From Alphaproteobacteria bacterium UBA7371 (GTDB lineage Bacteria; Pseudomonadota; Alphaproteobacteria; UBA8317): a stretch of 11,472 nt of DNA. Location: NCBI GenBank assembly GCA_002469865.1, contig DKOD01000109.1, forward strand, positions 1 to 11,472, written 5' to 3'. The position numbers and the translations under genes were made by a program. How positions within the stretch are numbered: the first letter of the stretch is position 1; every line of letters begins with the position of its first letter. Shown here piece by piece: positions 1 through 6,574 of the stretch. The notes beneath the pieces were generated by a model. That model ran no database searches and was not told where the DNA came from. It saw nothing but the letters and a program-made list of their open reading frames with translations.

Positions 1-1
1 G

Positions 2-691
2 ATCGAACGCATCACGCAAGACCCATCTATTCGGGTGTGCGTGCTCACAGGAGCAGAACCAGATGTATTTATTCGTCATTATGATTTGACGGTTCTGTCC
101 CAACAGGCAGCAAAAATGACCGCCCGCAATATGGTATTCAAAACCGATCGACCCGTGCCTGAAGCGCCAATTCATATTACCATGCGCCTGATGGAAACCA
201 GCCAAACGATCTTTATTGGAGCATTAAACGGAACCGCAATGGGTGGGGGATTTGAGTTAGCATTGGCCTGCGATCTTCGTATTGTTCAAAACGGTCCATA
301 TGCGTTTGGCTTACCCGAAATAAATTTAGGTATCTTGCCCGGCGCAGGCGGAACACAAAGGTTGACGCAATTTGTTGGGCCATCAAAAGCCATGCACATG
401 ATGCTCACCGGGGAATCACTCGGTCCTTCTGATTTGCTTTTGGAAGGGATAGCTTCCGCTTGCGTGTTGGATGCGCATGGGGAAGCATTGGTCATGGCAC
501 AGAAAATCGCCAACAAACCACAAAAAGCCGTTGGGCATATCAAGCGCCTTGTTCGACAAGCCATGGCAGCTTCACCGGCAAATCTTGCTGACGAACGAAC
601 ATTATTTTGCGATTTGATGACGCAACCGGAGACCAATAGGTTGTTGCAAGAAGGTGCCATGGGCGCTCGGAAAATCACTGATGAGCCCTAA
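2..691 (+). CDS. Enoyl-CoA hydratase/isomerase (crotonase fold), 5' end missing
   Basis: A crotonase-superfamily protein that probably hydrates or isomerises an enoyl-CoA in beta-oxidation-like chemistry in the cytoplasm. The reading frame is open from base 2 and the residues before the GTG at 35 (IERITQDPSIR) fit the family, so the true start lies left of the window and the GTG is internal. The core block GGGFELALACD and the following GLPEINLGILPGAGGTQRL match the family closely. They hold both acidic residues used by hydratases, the equivalents of rat Glu144 (codon 254-256) and Glu164 (codon 317-319), so hydratase activity is plausible. The usual FSAGADL segment near the oxyanion hole reads VFIRHYDL, a divergent form. 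The gene ends at TAA 689-691, four bases from the convergent thiolase gene. The exact substrate is unknown; an isomerase or another crotonase activity is possible. Confidence 0.9.
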   Translation: MERITQDPSIRVCVLTGAEPDVFIRHYDLTVLSQQAAKMTARNMVFKTDRPVPEAPIHITMRLMETSQTIFIGALNGTAMGGGFELALACDLRIVQNGPYAFGLPEINLGILPGAGGTQRLTQFVGPSKAMHMMLTGESLGPSDLLLEGIASACVLDAHGEALVMAQKIANKPQKAVGHIKRLVRQAMAASPANLADERTLFCDLMTQPETNRLLQEGAMGARKITDEP

Positions 692-695
692 TCAA

Positions 696-1958
696 TTATT
701 TTAGAGGCGCTTCAAGCAAAACCACAGAACATGCCGCCTCATCAAAACCAATAACCCCACCACCATTCTCGGCCAATCCAATGCGAGCCTTTTCAGCCTG
801 TCGTTCTCCTGCCTCGCCACGCAATTGTAACCCAAGCTCATGAATCATCGATAATCCTGTGGCCCCGACTGGGTGGCCCTTTGAGACCAAACCACCTGAC
901 AAATTGACTGGTAGTGTTCCGCCAAGTTTGGTCTCACCTTTGGCCACAAGCTCTCCACCTTTTCCTTCTTCGGCAAATCCAAGCATTTCCAATTGGAAAA
1001 TTTCGCAAAAAGAGGTCGCATCATGCAGTTCGATCAAATCAATATTTTGCGGCATTAGGCCAGACTTGCCATATGCCTTCTTTGCTGCGACTTGGCTGAG
1101 TCCAGGCTCAGAGGGCTCACGATATTTACCACCAGACAAAACCGATGCGCGCACCTTTACGGCACGGTTGCGAATTTCTTGGGGTTGTTTGGCCAACATA
1201 TCCGCAGAAACAAGAATTGCAGCAGCTGCACCATCACCGATGGGCGCCGCCATGGAACGTGTGATGGGCCAAGAAACCTCACGGTCCAAAAGAACCTCCG
1301 CCACAGAAAGCTCAAAACGGTATTGGGCCTTCGGATTCATCGACCCGTGCCAATGATTCTTGGACGCAGCAAGGGCGATATGTTCTTGGGTGGTGCCGTA
1401 GGTCTTCATATGCCATGCCGCTTGCATGGCGTAGGTATCCATGAACACAGTTCCGCCTGAAATCTTTGGGTTAAATGGCTTACCAGCCTCCTCACCCCGT
1501 TTGGCATAGTAATCCATCCATTCATGGGGATCGAGTTGATCAATGCCACCTTCAAAAATTTCTAAAGTACGCGCAGAATCCCCTTGCACAAAGGTCTTTT
1601 CCACGCCTATCGCGAGTGACACTTCCATATCTCCCGAGGCAACATCCTTCCAAGCCCCATGAAATGCCATGGAAGCCGTTGCGCAACCTCCCTCAACATT
1701 GATCAAAGGAACACGCTCAGGAAACAGGCCATCGCGCACCAAAGGTGTGAAACAAACCTGTCCTCGAATATTGCGCTGGCCAAGTGTCCCCATGCCACAA
1801 TTTCCAAACCAGGCTTGCTCAATAGGTGTCCCTTTCTCCCAACCAGCATCCGCAAGCACGTCAAGATAGGCCTCACGTGTTAGATCCTTGAAACTGTCAT
1901 CAGGGCGTTTGCCAAAATTGGTGCATGATGTTGCAAGCACATAGACGTCACGCATCAT
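696..1958 (-). CDS. Thiolase family protein (SCPx/acetyl-CoA acetyltransferase type)
   Basis: A 420-residue thiolase, likely cleaving a 3-ketoacyl-CoA with CoA (or running the reverse condensation). The nucleophilic cysteine is Cys92 in EGGCATAS. The HD motif typical of SCP2/SCPx-type thiolases is at 312-313 (ELHDATSF), and the catalytic histidine is His362 in SKGHPVGATG. The C-terminal glycine loop is ENGGGVIGF near 398-404. All catalytic landmarks are present and the length is normal. Two ATGs sit side by side (1956-1958 and 1953-1955), preceded by GAAAGGA; I keep the first, but the second has the better spacing. The start lies inside the end of the upstream reductase gene (11 bp overlap), so the two are probably co-translated. 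Many SCPx-type thiolases work with a DUF35 OB-fold partner, and none is seen here. The substrate is not determinable. Confidence 0.92.
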   Translation of the reverse strand: MMRDVYVLATSCTNFGKRPDDSFKDLTREAYLDVLADAGWEKGTPIEQAWFGNCGMGTLGQRNIRGQVCFTPLVRDGLFPERVPLINVEGGCATASMAFHGAWKDVASGDMEVSLAIGVEKTFVQGDSARTLEIFEGGIDQLDPHEWMDYYAKRGEEAGKPFNPKISGGTVFMDTYAMQAAWHMKTYGTTQEHIALAASKNHWHGSMNPKAQYRFELSVAEVLLDREVSWPITRSMAAPIGDGAAAAILVSADMLAKQPQEIRNRAVKVRASVLSGGKYREPSEPGLSQVAAKKAYGKSGLMPQNIDLIELHDATSFCEIFQLEMLGFAEEGKGGELVAKGETKLGGTLPVNLSGGLVSKGHPVGATGLSMIHELGLQLRGEAGERQAEKARIGLAENGGGVIGFDEAACSVVLLEAPLK

Positions 1959-2937
1959 TGTTTCCTTTCAAAAGGATTTTGCCATTGCGGCCATCCCGGG
2001 CAGCATGAGCAACTGCTTCGCGAACATGATCCAGCGGATAACGAGCTTCTATATCGGTTTGCAGAATGCCCTTGGCCAGTTTGGCTTCAAGAAAACTATG
2101 CAGGTCATGCATCTTTTGACGATTGGCCGTGCGGTACCAATCAAAAAGCCAAAACCCACGCAATTTCACGTCTCGAAAAACCAGATCACGTGGGTTTAGC
2201 TGATTTGTCTCACCCGAAAGTAGCCCGTATACAACAACAGTGCCCCTATCCATGACCGCAGCGCCTAAGGCTTCGGTGGCGCTCCCACCAACAGCATCCA
2301 AGGCCAATTTGGGCATGGCACTTGTTGCTGATGAAATAGCAGCAGCCATGTCCTGCCCCTCATCAATAATAACAATATCGGCACCATCGCTGCGCAAGGC
2401 TTTAGCAACGTCCCCACGACGAACAATATTAACCGTTTTGAGTCCAAGCTCATGGGCAAAGCGAATGACCATGCGACCCACATTAGAATTGGCTGCATTT
2501 TGCACAATCCAATCCCCAGCCTCCAATTTTACCATATCTGTGAGCATAAGGTAGGCGGTTGCTGGGTTGGCACGCATGAGGGCGGCCTGTTCAGGATCAC
2601 ATCCAGCAGGAGCTTTTGGCGCCATCCGTTCCTTGAGAATAACAGCATCCGCCCAGAGACCTGAACCCACGGGCAGGACCGCATCACCAACCTTTAGCTG
2701 AGAAACGCCATGACCAAGAGCATCGACGACCCCATAAGCACCAACGCCAGGTGTTGCTGGAAGTGTCATGGGTTGCGCCCCATACTGGCCCTGTATGGCG
2801 AGCAAGTCAGCTGGATTGATCGTCATCACCAGATTGCGCACACGAACTTCCCCAGGACCCGGGACTGGATCCTTTTCTTCAAGGATCTCTATCATTTTGG
2901 CTGGGTCACCATGACTTTTGAATATGGCTCTTTTCAT
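1948..2937 (-). CDS. MECR/ETR-like medium-chain reductase (2-enoyl thioester reductase family)
   Basis: A 329-residue member of the zinc-free medium-chain dehydrogenase/reductase superfamily. It most resembles mitochondrial trans-2-enoyl-CoA/ACP reductases (MECR, Etr1), which use NADPH to reduce the double bond of 2-enoyl thioesters. Supporting signatures are NPADLLAIQGQYG (41-53), with Tyr52 where the family has its catalytic tyrosine; NPATAYLML (124-132); the nucleotide-binding stretch QNAANSNVG (146-154); LGLKTVNIVR (164-173); and GFWLFDW (261-267). No structural-zinc cysteine cluster is visible. It overlaps the thiolase start by 11 bp, which fits joint work on an acyl-CoA. The start has only a weak ribosome-binding site. 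A quinone-oxidoreductase-like role is the main alternative; the IQGxY and QNAANS motifs favour enoyl reductase. Confidence 0.88.
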   Translation of the reverse strand: MKRAIFKSHGDPAKMIEILEEKDPVPGPGEVRVRNLVMTINPADLLAIQGQYGAQPMTLPATPGVGAYGVVDALGHGVSQLKVGDAVLPVGSGLWADAVILKERMAPKAPAGCDPEQAALMRANPATAYLMLTDMVKLEAGDWIVQNAANSNVGRMVIRFAHELGLKTVNIVRRGDVAKALRSDGADIVIIDEGQDMAAAISSATSAMPKLALDAVGGSATEALGAAVMDRGTVVVYGLLSGETNQLNPRDLVFRDVKLRGFWLFDWYRTANRQKMHDLHSFLEAKLAKGILQTDIEARYPLDHVREAVAHAARDGRNGKILLKGNNDA

Positions 2938-3191
2938 GTTTCAGAAACTCAATTCATCCAAATTATGGTCGCAATGATGCCTGGATTGGGTTTTGGCATA
3001 TAATGGATATCTAGGATTCCCATGCAGAATCCAAATGAATAGGGGTGATCACTTAGCCCCGCTTGCATCTGTGCATTGGTACCATTCTCAGCCTTGTCAC
3101 CAACCTTAATATTTTTTTTCATTGCGCCGCCAAGAAACTGAATATTGTTCATAAAATACAAAGAAACCGATCCCAAATGAATTGGCACCTG
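2938..3191. other. 254-bp gap with no confident gene
   Basis: The gap between the P450 and reductase genes is AT-rich. It holds a 6-bp inverted repeat with a 7-nt loop (GGATTC 3014-3019, GAATCC 3027-3032) and a 10-bp direct repeat CCAAATGAAT (3031-3040 and 3173-3182). A run of eight T on the + strand lies at about 3112-3119. A minus-strand frame is open through 2949-3188; from an internal ATG it would give 57 residues (2949-3122, starting MKKNIKVGDK). I recognise no family in it and its ribosome-binding site is poor. The gap may contain the promoter of the reductase-thiolase pair. Confidence 0.5.
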
Positions 3192-4442
3192 TTATGCTTT
3201 ATTCTTATTTAAGATAATTGGTAGCCGCCGGGTGCCTCTTGGCACCATTGCATCAAGCCATTCCGGTGGGGAGATGGGATCAAGTGCTATTTTTGGGAAT
3301 CGGGCAAATAATCTTTCAATGGCAATACGACCCTCTTCTCGTGCAAGCTTTGCCCCCAAACAGAGGTGTATACCCTTCCCAAACGTAAGATGGCGGTTTT
3401 GTTTCCTTGTTATGTCAAAATGGTCAGCATCTGGGAATTCTTGAGGGTCACGGTTGGCTGAATTCACCATGACAAAGACACGTTGACCTTCTTTGATAAC
3501 ACGCCCTCTCAATTCATGGTCATGTGCAGCAACCCGAACGAGGGCGTTGGTCGGACCATCATAGCGCAGCACTTCTTCAATGGCGCTATGAATGAGAGCT
3601 GGCTCCTGTTTAAGTTTCAAGAGCTGGTCGGGATAGCGCAACAAGAGCAGAGTTGCATTGCCAATTAAGTTTGTTGTTGTTTCATGGCCTGCAAAAAGAA
3701 TGAGAATACAAGTTGCCACCAACTCGTCTTCACTCAATTTGTCGCCCTCATCACGTGCATTAATGAGGTCCATCAAAAAACCTGTGCGTGGTTCCTTCGC
3801 GCGTTCTTTGATTAGCTCTCTAAAATAAGAGGACATTTGCTGGCATCCGTGCGCAGCACGGGCATACTTGTCTCCGGAATTGCGCGCCCCGCCAATGAAG
3901 ACAGCCATGTCGTCTGACCAAGTTTTCAAATCATCGAACATGTCACGTGGCACATCCAAAAGGTCCATGATCACGAATGCTGGCAATTGAAGGGCAAATT
4001 CCGAAATAAGATCTATGTTGTTGGTATTTCCAGCTTCCAAACGGTCAAGCAGAAATTCCGTGATCTCAGCAATATTCGGCTGCATATTTTCAATGGCTTT
4101 TGTGGTGAAAGCGTGCCGAAGTATTTTGCGCACCCTTGTGTGGTCAGGTGGGTCGCGAAAAGCCAGCCATAGATTAAGGTAATGAACAACATCTGTTAAC
4201 GTTTCAGCGTCTGCTGGTTGCAGTGCATTATAAAATTGCGTCAGTCGCTTAACCGATAGGTCATCTGACAAAAGCAAGTCCCTGACATCAACATAACGCG
4301 TAATAATCCAGGATTTTAAAGACGGACTCCAATGGACAGGGTCCTCTTCGCGCAAACGAGAATATATCGGAAACGGGTCTGCCATCACCATTGGGTCAGA
4401 GGGATCATAGATGATGTCTTTTGATGCTGGCATGACAACCAT
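3192..4442 (-). CDS. Cytochrome P450
   Basis: A 416-residue soluble bacterial class I-type P450, a heme monooxygenase. All hallmark motifs are present: the I-helix oxygen-binding motif AGHETT (251-256), the K-helix ExxR as E290-V-L-R293, and the heme loop FGKGIHLCLG (354-363) with the proximal thiolate Cys361. The N-terminal segment DPFPIYSRLREEDPVHW (22-38) is typical and there is no membrane anchor. The chosen start is supported by GAGGGG about 7 bases upstream of ATG 4440-4442; the next in-frame ATG, at residue 4, would be too far from it. No ferredoxin or ferredoxin reductase gene is in the window, so redox partners must come from elsewhere. A palindromic operator-like site lies 29 bases before the start codon. 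The substrate is unknown; the neighbours suggest a fatty or isoprenoid acid. Confidence 0.96.
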   Translation of the reverse strand: MVVMPASKDIIYDPSDPMVMADPFPIYSRLREEDPVHWSPSLKSWIITRYVDVRDLLLSDDLSVKRLTQFYNALQPADAETLTDVVHYLNLWLAFRDPPDHTRVRKILRHAFTTKAIENMQPNIAEITEFLLDRLEAGNTNNIDLISEFALQLPAFVIMDLLDVPRDMFDDLKTWSDDMAVFIGGARNSGDKYARAAHGCQQMSSYFRELIKERAKEPRTGFLMDLINARDEGDKLSEDELVATCILILFAGHETTTNLIGNATLLLLRYPDQLLKLKQEPALIHSAIEEVLRYDGPTNALVRVAAHDHELRGRVIKEGQRVFVMVNSANRDPQEFPDADHFDITRKQNRHLTFGKGIHLCLGAKLAREEGRIAIERLFARFPKIALDPISPPEWLDAMVPRGTRRLPIILNKNKA

Positions 4443-4462
4443 AAAGGCCCCTCAAATCAACA

Positions 4463-4500
4463 GTTAAAACCAAACGAACGTTTGATACTGAAGTTTTAAC
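4463..4500. promoter_or_regulatory. Nested inverted repeat, probable TetR-type operator upstream of the P450 gene
   Basis: The inner element CAAACGAACGTTTG (4471-4484) has perfect 6-bp arms around AA and fits the pattern CAAAC-N4-GTTTG, described for PsrA-like TetR regulators of fatty acid oxidation. It is flanked by a second pair, GTTAAAAC (4463-4470) and GTTTTAAC (4493-4500), also perfect over 8 bp but with a slightly shifted centre. The site lies 21 to 58 bases before the P450 start codon and overlaps a possible minus-strand -10 hexamer. No regulator gene is in the window. The repeats are seen directly; the regulator family is inferred. Confidence 0.6.
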
Positions 4501-4512
4501 GCGCCTTTTCAA
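4482..4512 (-). promoter_or_regulatory. Possible promoter of the P450 gene
   Basis: On the minus strand TTGAAA (4507-4512) and TATCAA (4482-4487) could be -35 and -10 hexamers. The 19-base spacing is longer than optimal, so this is weak. Its overlap with the palindrome would suit repression by a bound regulator. Confidence 0.25.
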
Positions 4513-4643
4513 CACAGACAAGAATAAGCCGGCTTCCCAACCCCAAAAGCGGCAGCAATCCGTTCAGCAATTGATCAAGAATTGTGTCATTTTTTGGCTG
4601 GAAAATTCGTTGCAAAAAGCAAATTGTTCGAGCCAGCAAGCTT

Positions 4644-5381
4644 TCACCATGTCTCTGCATGGGGGCGAATGTCCAGTTCGTGCGTCCAACCATCACGCCG
4701 TTGTTGGTGCAGGTACCAATAGGTTTCGGCAATACTATCAGGGTTCATTAAGGTGTCAGGCTGCAGCTCATCAGGATCCTTACCCGCCTGCCTCAACCGG
4801 TCACGCACAAATTCGGTGTCCACGCCCGCATCAATAACAAGATGTGCCACATGAATATTTTTGGGCCCCAATTCGCGAGCCATGGACTGCGCCAGACCCC
4901 TAAGCGCGAACTTGCCAGACGCAAAAGCCGCAAATCCAGAACTTCCACGGACAGAGGCAGTGGCTCCGGTAAAGAAAATCGAACCCTTTTGGCGTGTGAC
5001 CATGTATTTTGCAGCTTCACGACCAGATAGAAAAGCACCATAGGCGCACATTTCCCAAACCTTACGAAATATCCGTTCTGTGGTTTCCAAAATAGGAAAC
5101 TTAACATTGCCCCCGACATTGAAGATGCAGATTTCTATAGGTCCAATAACATTTTCCACATGGGCGAACATTTCTTTAGCAGTCTCTTCCTTGCGAGCAT
5201 CCCAAGTAAATCCCTGGGCGGTGCCACCTGCCGCTTCGATCTTAGCAATCAAAGGCGCGAGCAGGTCACCGCGGCGACGGCCCAACACCACATGAAAACC
5301 CCCTTTTGCAAACCGTTTGGCAATGGCTGCACCGATATAATCGCCAGCGCCAATAATCAGACAGATGGGTTTTGATTCCAT
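4644..5381 (-). CDS. SDR-family oxidoreductase with Phe at the catalytic Tyr position
   Basis: A 245-residue Rossmann-fold short-chain dehydrogenase/reductase, presumably acting on an alcohol/ketone or acyl-CoA substrate. The nucleotide-binding motif is GAGDYIGAA (11-19), and Arg35-37 after the second strand suggest NADP(H). The structural NNAG motif appears as NVGG (88-91). In the active site the expected YxxxK reads FASGK (153-157): the lysine is kept but the catalytic tyrosine is phenylalanine. A serine at 143 (ATAS) lies near the usual catalytic serine position. The tail TYWYLHQQRRDGWTHELDIRP is typical of a recognisable SDR subgroup, so the protein is complete. The start codon lies 9 bp after the GST stop. 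An AGG that spans that stop, about 8 bases from the ATG, is the likely ribosome-binding site, so the two genes form one transcript. Confidence 0.9.
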   Translation of the reverse strand: MESKPICLIIGAGDYIGAAIAKRFAKGGFHVVLGRRRGDLLAPLIAKIEAAGGTAQGFTWDARKEETAKEMFAHVENVIGPIEICIFNVGGNVKFPILETTERIFRKVWEMCAYGAFLSGREAAKYMVTRQKGSIFFTGATASVRGSSGFAAFASGKFALRGLAQSMARELGPKNIHVAHLVIDAGVDTEFVRDRLRQAGKDPDELQPDTLMNPDSIAETYWYLHQQRRDGWTHELDIRPHAETW

Positions 5382-5390
5382 GGTTGCAAC

Positions 5391-5993
5391 CTAAGCTGTG
5401 TCAGCTGCCTGGAAGGCCGGCCGAGCCTCAAGCCGGTCCGCATAAGATGTAAGATTGGGCAATATAGCAAAGTCGGCACCAAGACGTCGCGCCATGATAA
5501 TGGCATGCCCCGTGATGGTGTCGGCAATAGTGAATTGACCTGCCAAATACTGCTTACCTTCCATATGCTGCTCGGCAGCAATGAGTGTCCTGTTCAGAAG
5601 CTTGAGTGCACGCATCGCAAGCTGTTCATTGCGCCGCTCAGGTGGCAGCAAAATGGTTTCGACAACATAATTGTTGATGGGTGGCATGATCATGCCTTCA
5701 CCATAATGCAGCCATTGCAAATATTCAGGAAAATTTGACTCGGCCAATGTGGGTGTAAGGTGTGAAGCAAACTTGGCACCCAAATATTGAGCAATCGCAG
5801 TGCTTTCGCTAATTATCACCCCACCATCCACTAAGGTTGGTACGCGGCCATTGGGGTTTATCGCTGTGTATTCGGGACCGCGCATTTCCTTTTGGCCGAG
5901 CGTGAATTTTATTAATTCATAGGGCTGATCAATTTCTTCTAGGAGCCAAACCGTGCGCACGGCCCGCGACCTGGGTGCAAAATAAACCTTCAT
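5391..5993 (-). CDS. Glutathione S-transferase family protein
   Basis: A 200-residue cytosolic GST: thioredoxin-like N-terminal domain, then an all-helical C-terminal domain. The N-terminus MKVYFAPRSRAVRTVWLLEE is the standard first strand and helix, with Ser9 a candidate glutathione-activating residue. NPNGRVPTL (47-55) carries the cis-proline Pro52, and SES (62-64) contacts the glutathione gamma-glutamyl group. FTIAD (154-158) is the N-capping box of the C-terminal domain. The open frame extends 27 residues further upstream (to 6074), but that part lacks GST homology. AAGG sits 6 bases from ATG 5991-5993, so I start there. First gene of the minus-strand pair GST-SDR. Its role may be conjugation or isomerisation of a reactive intermediate, or redox protection; the substrate is unknown. 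Confidence 0.9.
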   Translation of the reverse strand: MKVYFAPRSRAVRTVWLLEEIDQPYELIKFTLGQKEMRGPEYTAINPNGRVPTLVDGGVIISESTAIAQYLGAKFASHLTPTLAESNFPEYLQWLHYGEGMIMPPINNYVVETILLPPERRNEQLAMRALKLLNRTLIAAEQHMEGKQYLAGQFTIADTITGHAIIMARRLGADFAILPNLTSYADRLEARPAFQAADTA

Positions 5994-6353
5994 CATGAAC
6001 CTTTTTGAAAAAACGTAACCAATCATCCGAAAATCCGACAGAAAAAGAGTCGGTAAACTTGTCATTAGGCTCAATCATTCGAACCAACAAGATCATTCGT
6101 GACCGTTTATCACAGTTTGATGGGGCTAAGACACACCGAATATGGCTTTGGTGGGTCCGTCAGTATTAAGTGGTAATAGCCTTAACCCAAAATACCTTTG
6201 ACAAACTGCTTAATCTCCGGAAAGCCCAACTTAAACCCTACCATATCCAACCTGATCAAAAAAACGGCTTACCAAGTTGGTTCAAAGTCGTCCTGGTATT
6301 TCTCGAACTCATGTCCGCGCCTGAAATCATGCAACAATTTCGGAAAGTGCAGG
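5994..6353. other. 360-bp region between GST and tRNA-Ser, no supported gene
   Basis: This region should hold the GST-SDR promoter. On the minus strand TTGTTG followed 17 bases later by TAATGA (about 6063-6091) is one weak candidate. A 5-bp inverted repeat CCGAC/GTCGG (6035-6039, 6049-6053) lies between it and the start codon. Minus-strand codons at about 6185-6345 read as two short protein-like stretches separated by one stop (one ends EIKQFVKGILG). They could be a decayed gene fragment, but I recognise no family. Open frames on the + strand that run into the tRNA gene are artefacts. Confidence 0.5.
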
Positions 6354-6443
6354 TGGCGGACAGGAAGGGATTCGAACCCTCGAAGCGGTTGCCCGCTTAC
6401 TCCCTTAGCAGGGGAGCGCCTTCGACCACTCGGCCACCTATCC
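6354..6443 (-). tRNA. tRNA-Ser (anticodon GCT)
   Basis: A complete 90-nt class II tRNA. The acceptor stem GGATAGG (6437-6443) pairs with CCTGTCC (6358-6364), with one G-U pair, followed by discriminator G and an encoded CCA (6354-6356). The anticodon stem CTCCC/GGGAG encloses the loop CTGCTAA, so the anticodon is GCT (6407-6409 on the complement), reading AGC and AGU serine codons. A long variable arm (AGCGGGCAACCGCT) identifies the serine type. The T arm carries GGTTCGAATCC. It is transcribed away from the sleB-like gene. Confidence 0.97.
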
Positions 6444-6467
6444 ACCAACCCACTTACATGAAGGCTT

Positions 6468-6497
6468 GATTGCCACGCAACACCCCAAAAAAGTCAA
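6468..6497 (-). promoter_or_regulatory. Possible tRNA-Ser promoter
   Basis: On the minus strand a good -35 hexamer TTGACT (6492-6497) is followed at about 18 bases by GCAATC/CAATCA, a poor -10. The position, some 25-50 bases before the tRNA 5' end, is right. Only the -35 is convincing. Confidence 0.3.
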
Positions 6498-6510
6498 TGT
6501 TATTTACTTG

Positions 6511-6525
6511 ATGGGACATTCCCAT
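6511..6525. repeat. Perfect inverted repeat ATGGGA-CAT-TCCCAT
   Basis: A 15-bp palindrome with 6-bp arms and a 3-base spacer, in the divergent region between tRNA-Ser and the cell wall hydrolase gene. It lies 50-64 bases before the hydrolase start and so could be an operator for that gene. It could equally be chance. Confidence 0.45.
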
Positions 6526-6574
6526 TAAATAAATCGCCACAGAAAAGAGAGAACGTTTTGGGGGGGATTTAACA

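Noticed and set aside
655..712. Bidirectional terminator between the convergent crotonase and thiolase genes
   Set aside because: Only a 4-bp GGGC/GCCC pairing is visible, with no U tract; too weak to call.
859..1356. 165-codon + strand frame opposite the thiolase
   Set aside because: It is antisense to a well-supported thiolase whose catalytic motifs are all on the other strand.
3112..3119. T8 run as a rho-independent terminator
   Set aside because: No GC-rich stem precedes it on the + strand, and on the minus strand it would be an A run.
4496..4732. 78-codon minus-strand frame overlapping the end of the SDR gene
   Set aside because: Its first third is an out-of-frame reading of the SDR coding sequence, no ribosome-binding site supports it, and no family is recognisable. 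The tail beyond the SDR stop is only about 50 codons.
5311..5325. CAAACCGTTTG, a second half-palindrome like the P450 operator
   Set aside because: It lies inside the SDR coding sequence with different spacing, and the codons (AKRFAKG) fit the protein, so chance is the simpler explanation.
5994..6074. 27-residue N-terminal extension of the GST
   Set aside because: The family starts at MKVYFAPRSR; the extension is not GST-like and the ribosome-binding site favours ATG 5991-5993.
6170..6469. Two + strand open frames running across the tRNA
   Set aside because: Their C-terminal parts (such as DRKGFEPSKRLP and GRDSNPRSGCPL) are the well-known false peptides produced by translating the complement of a tRNA-Ser gene.
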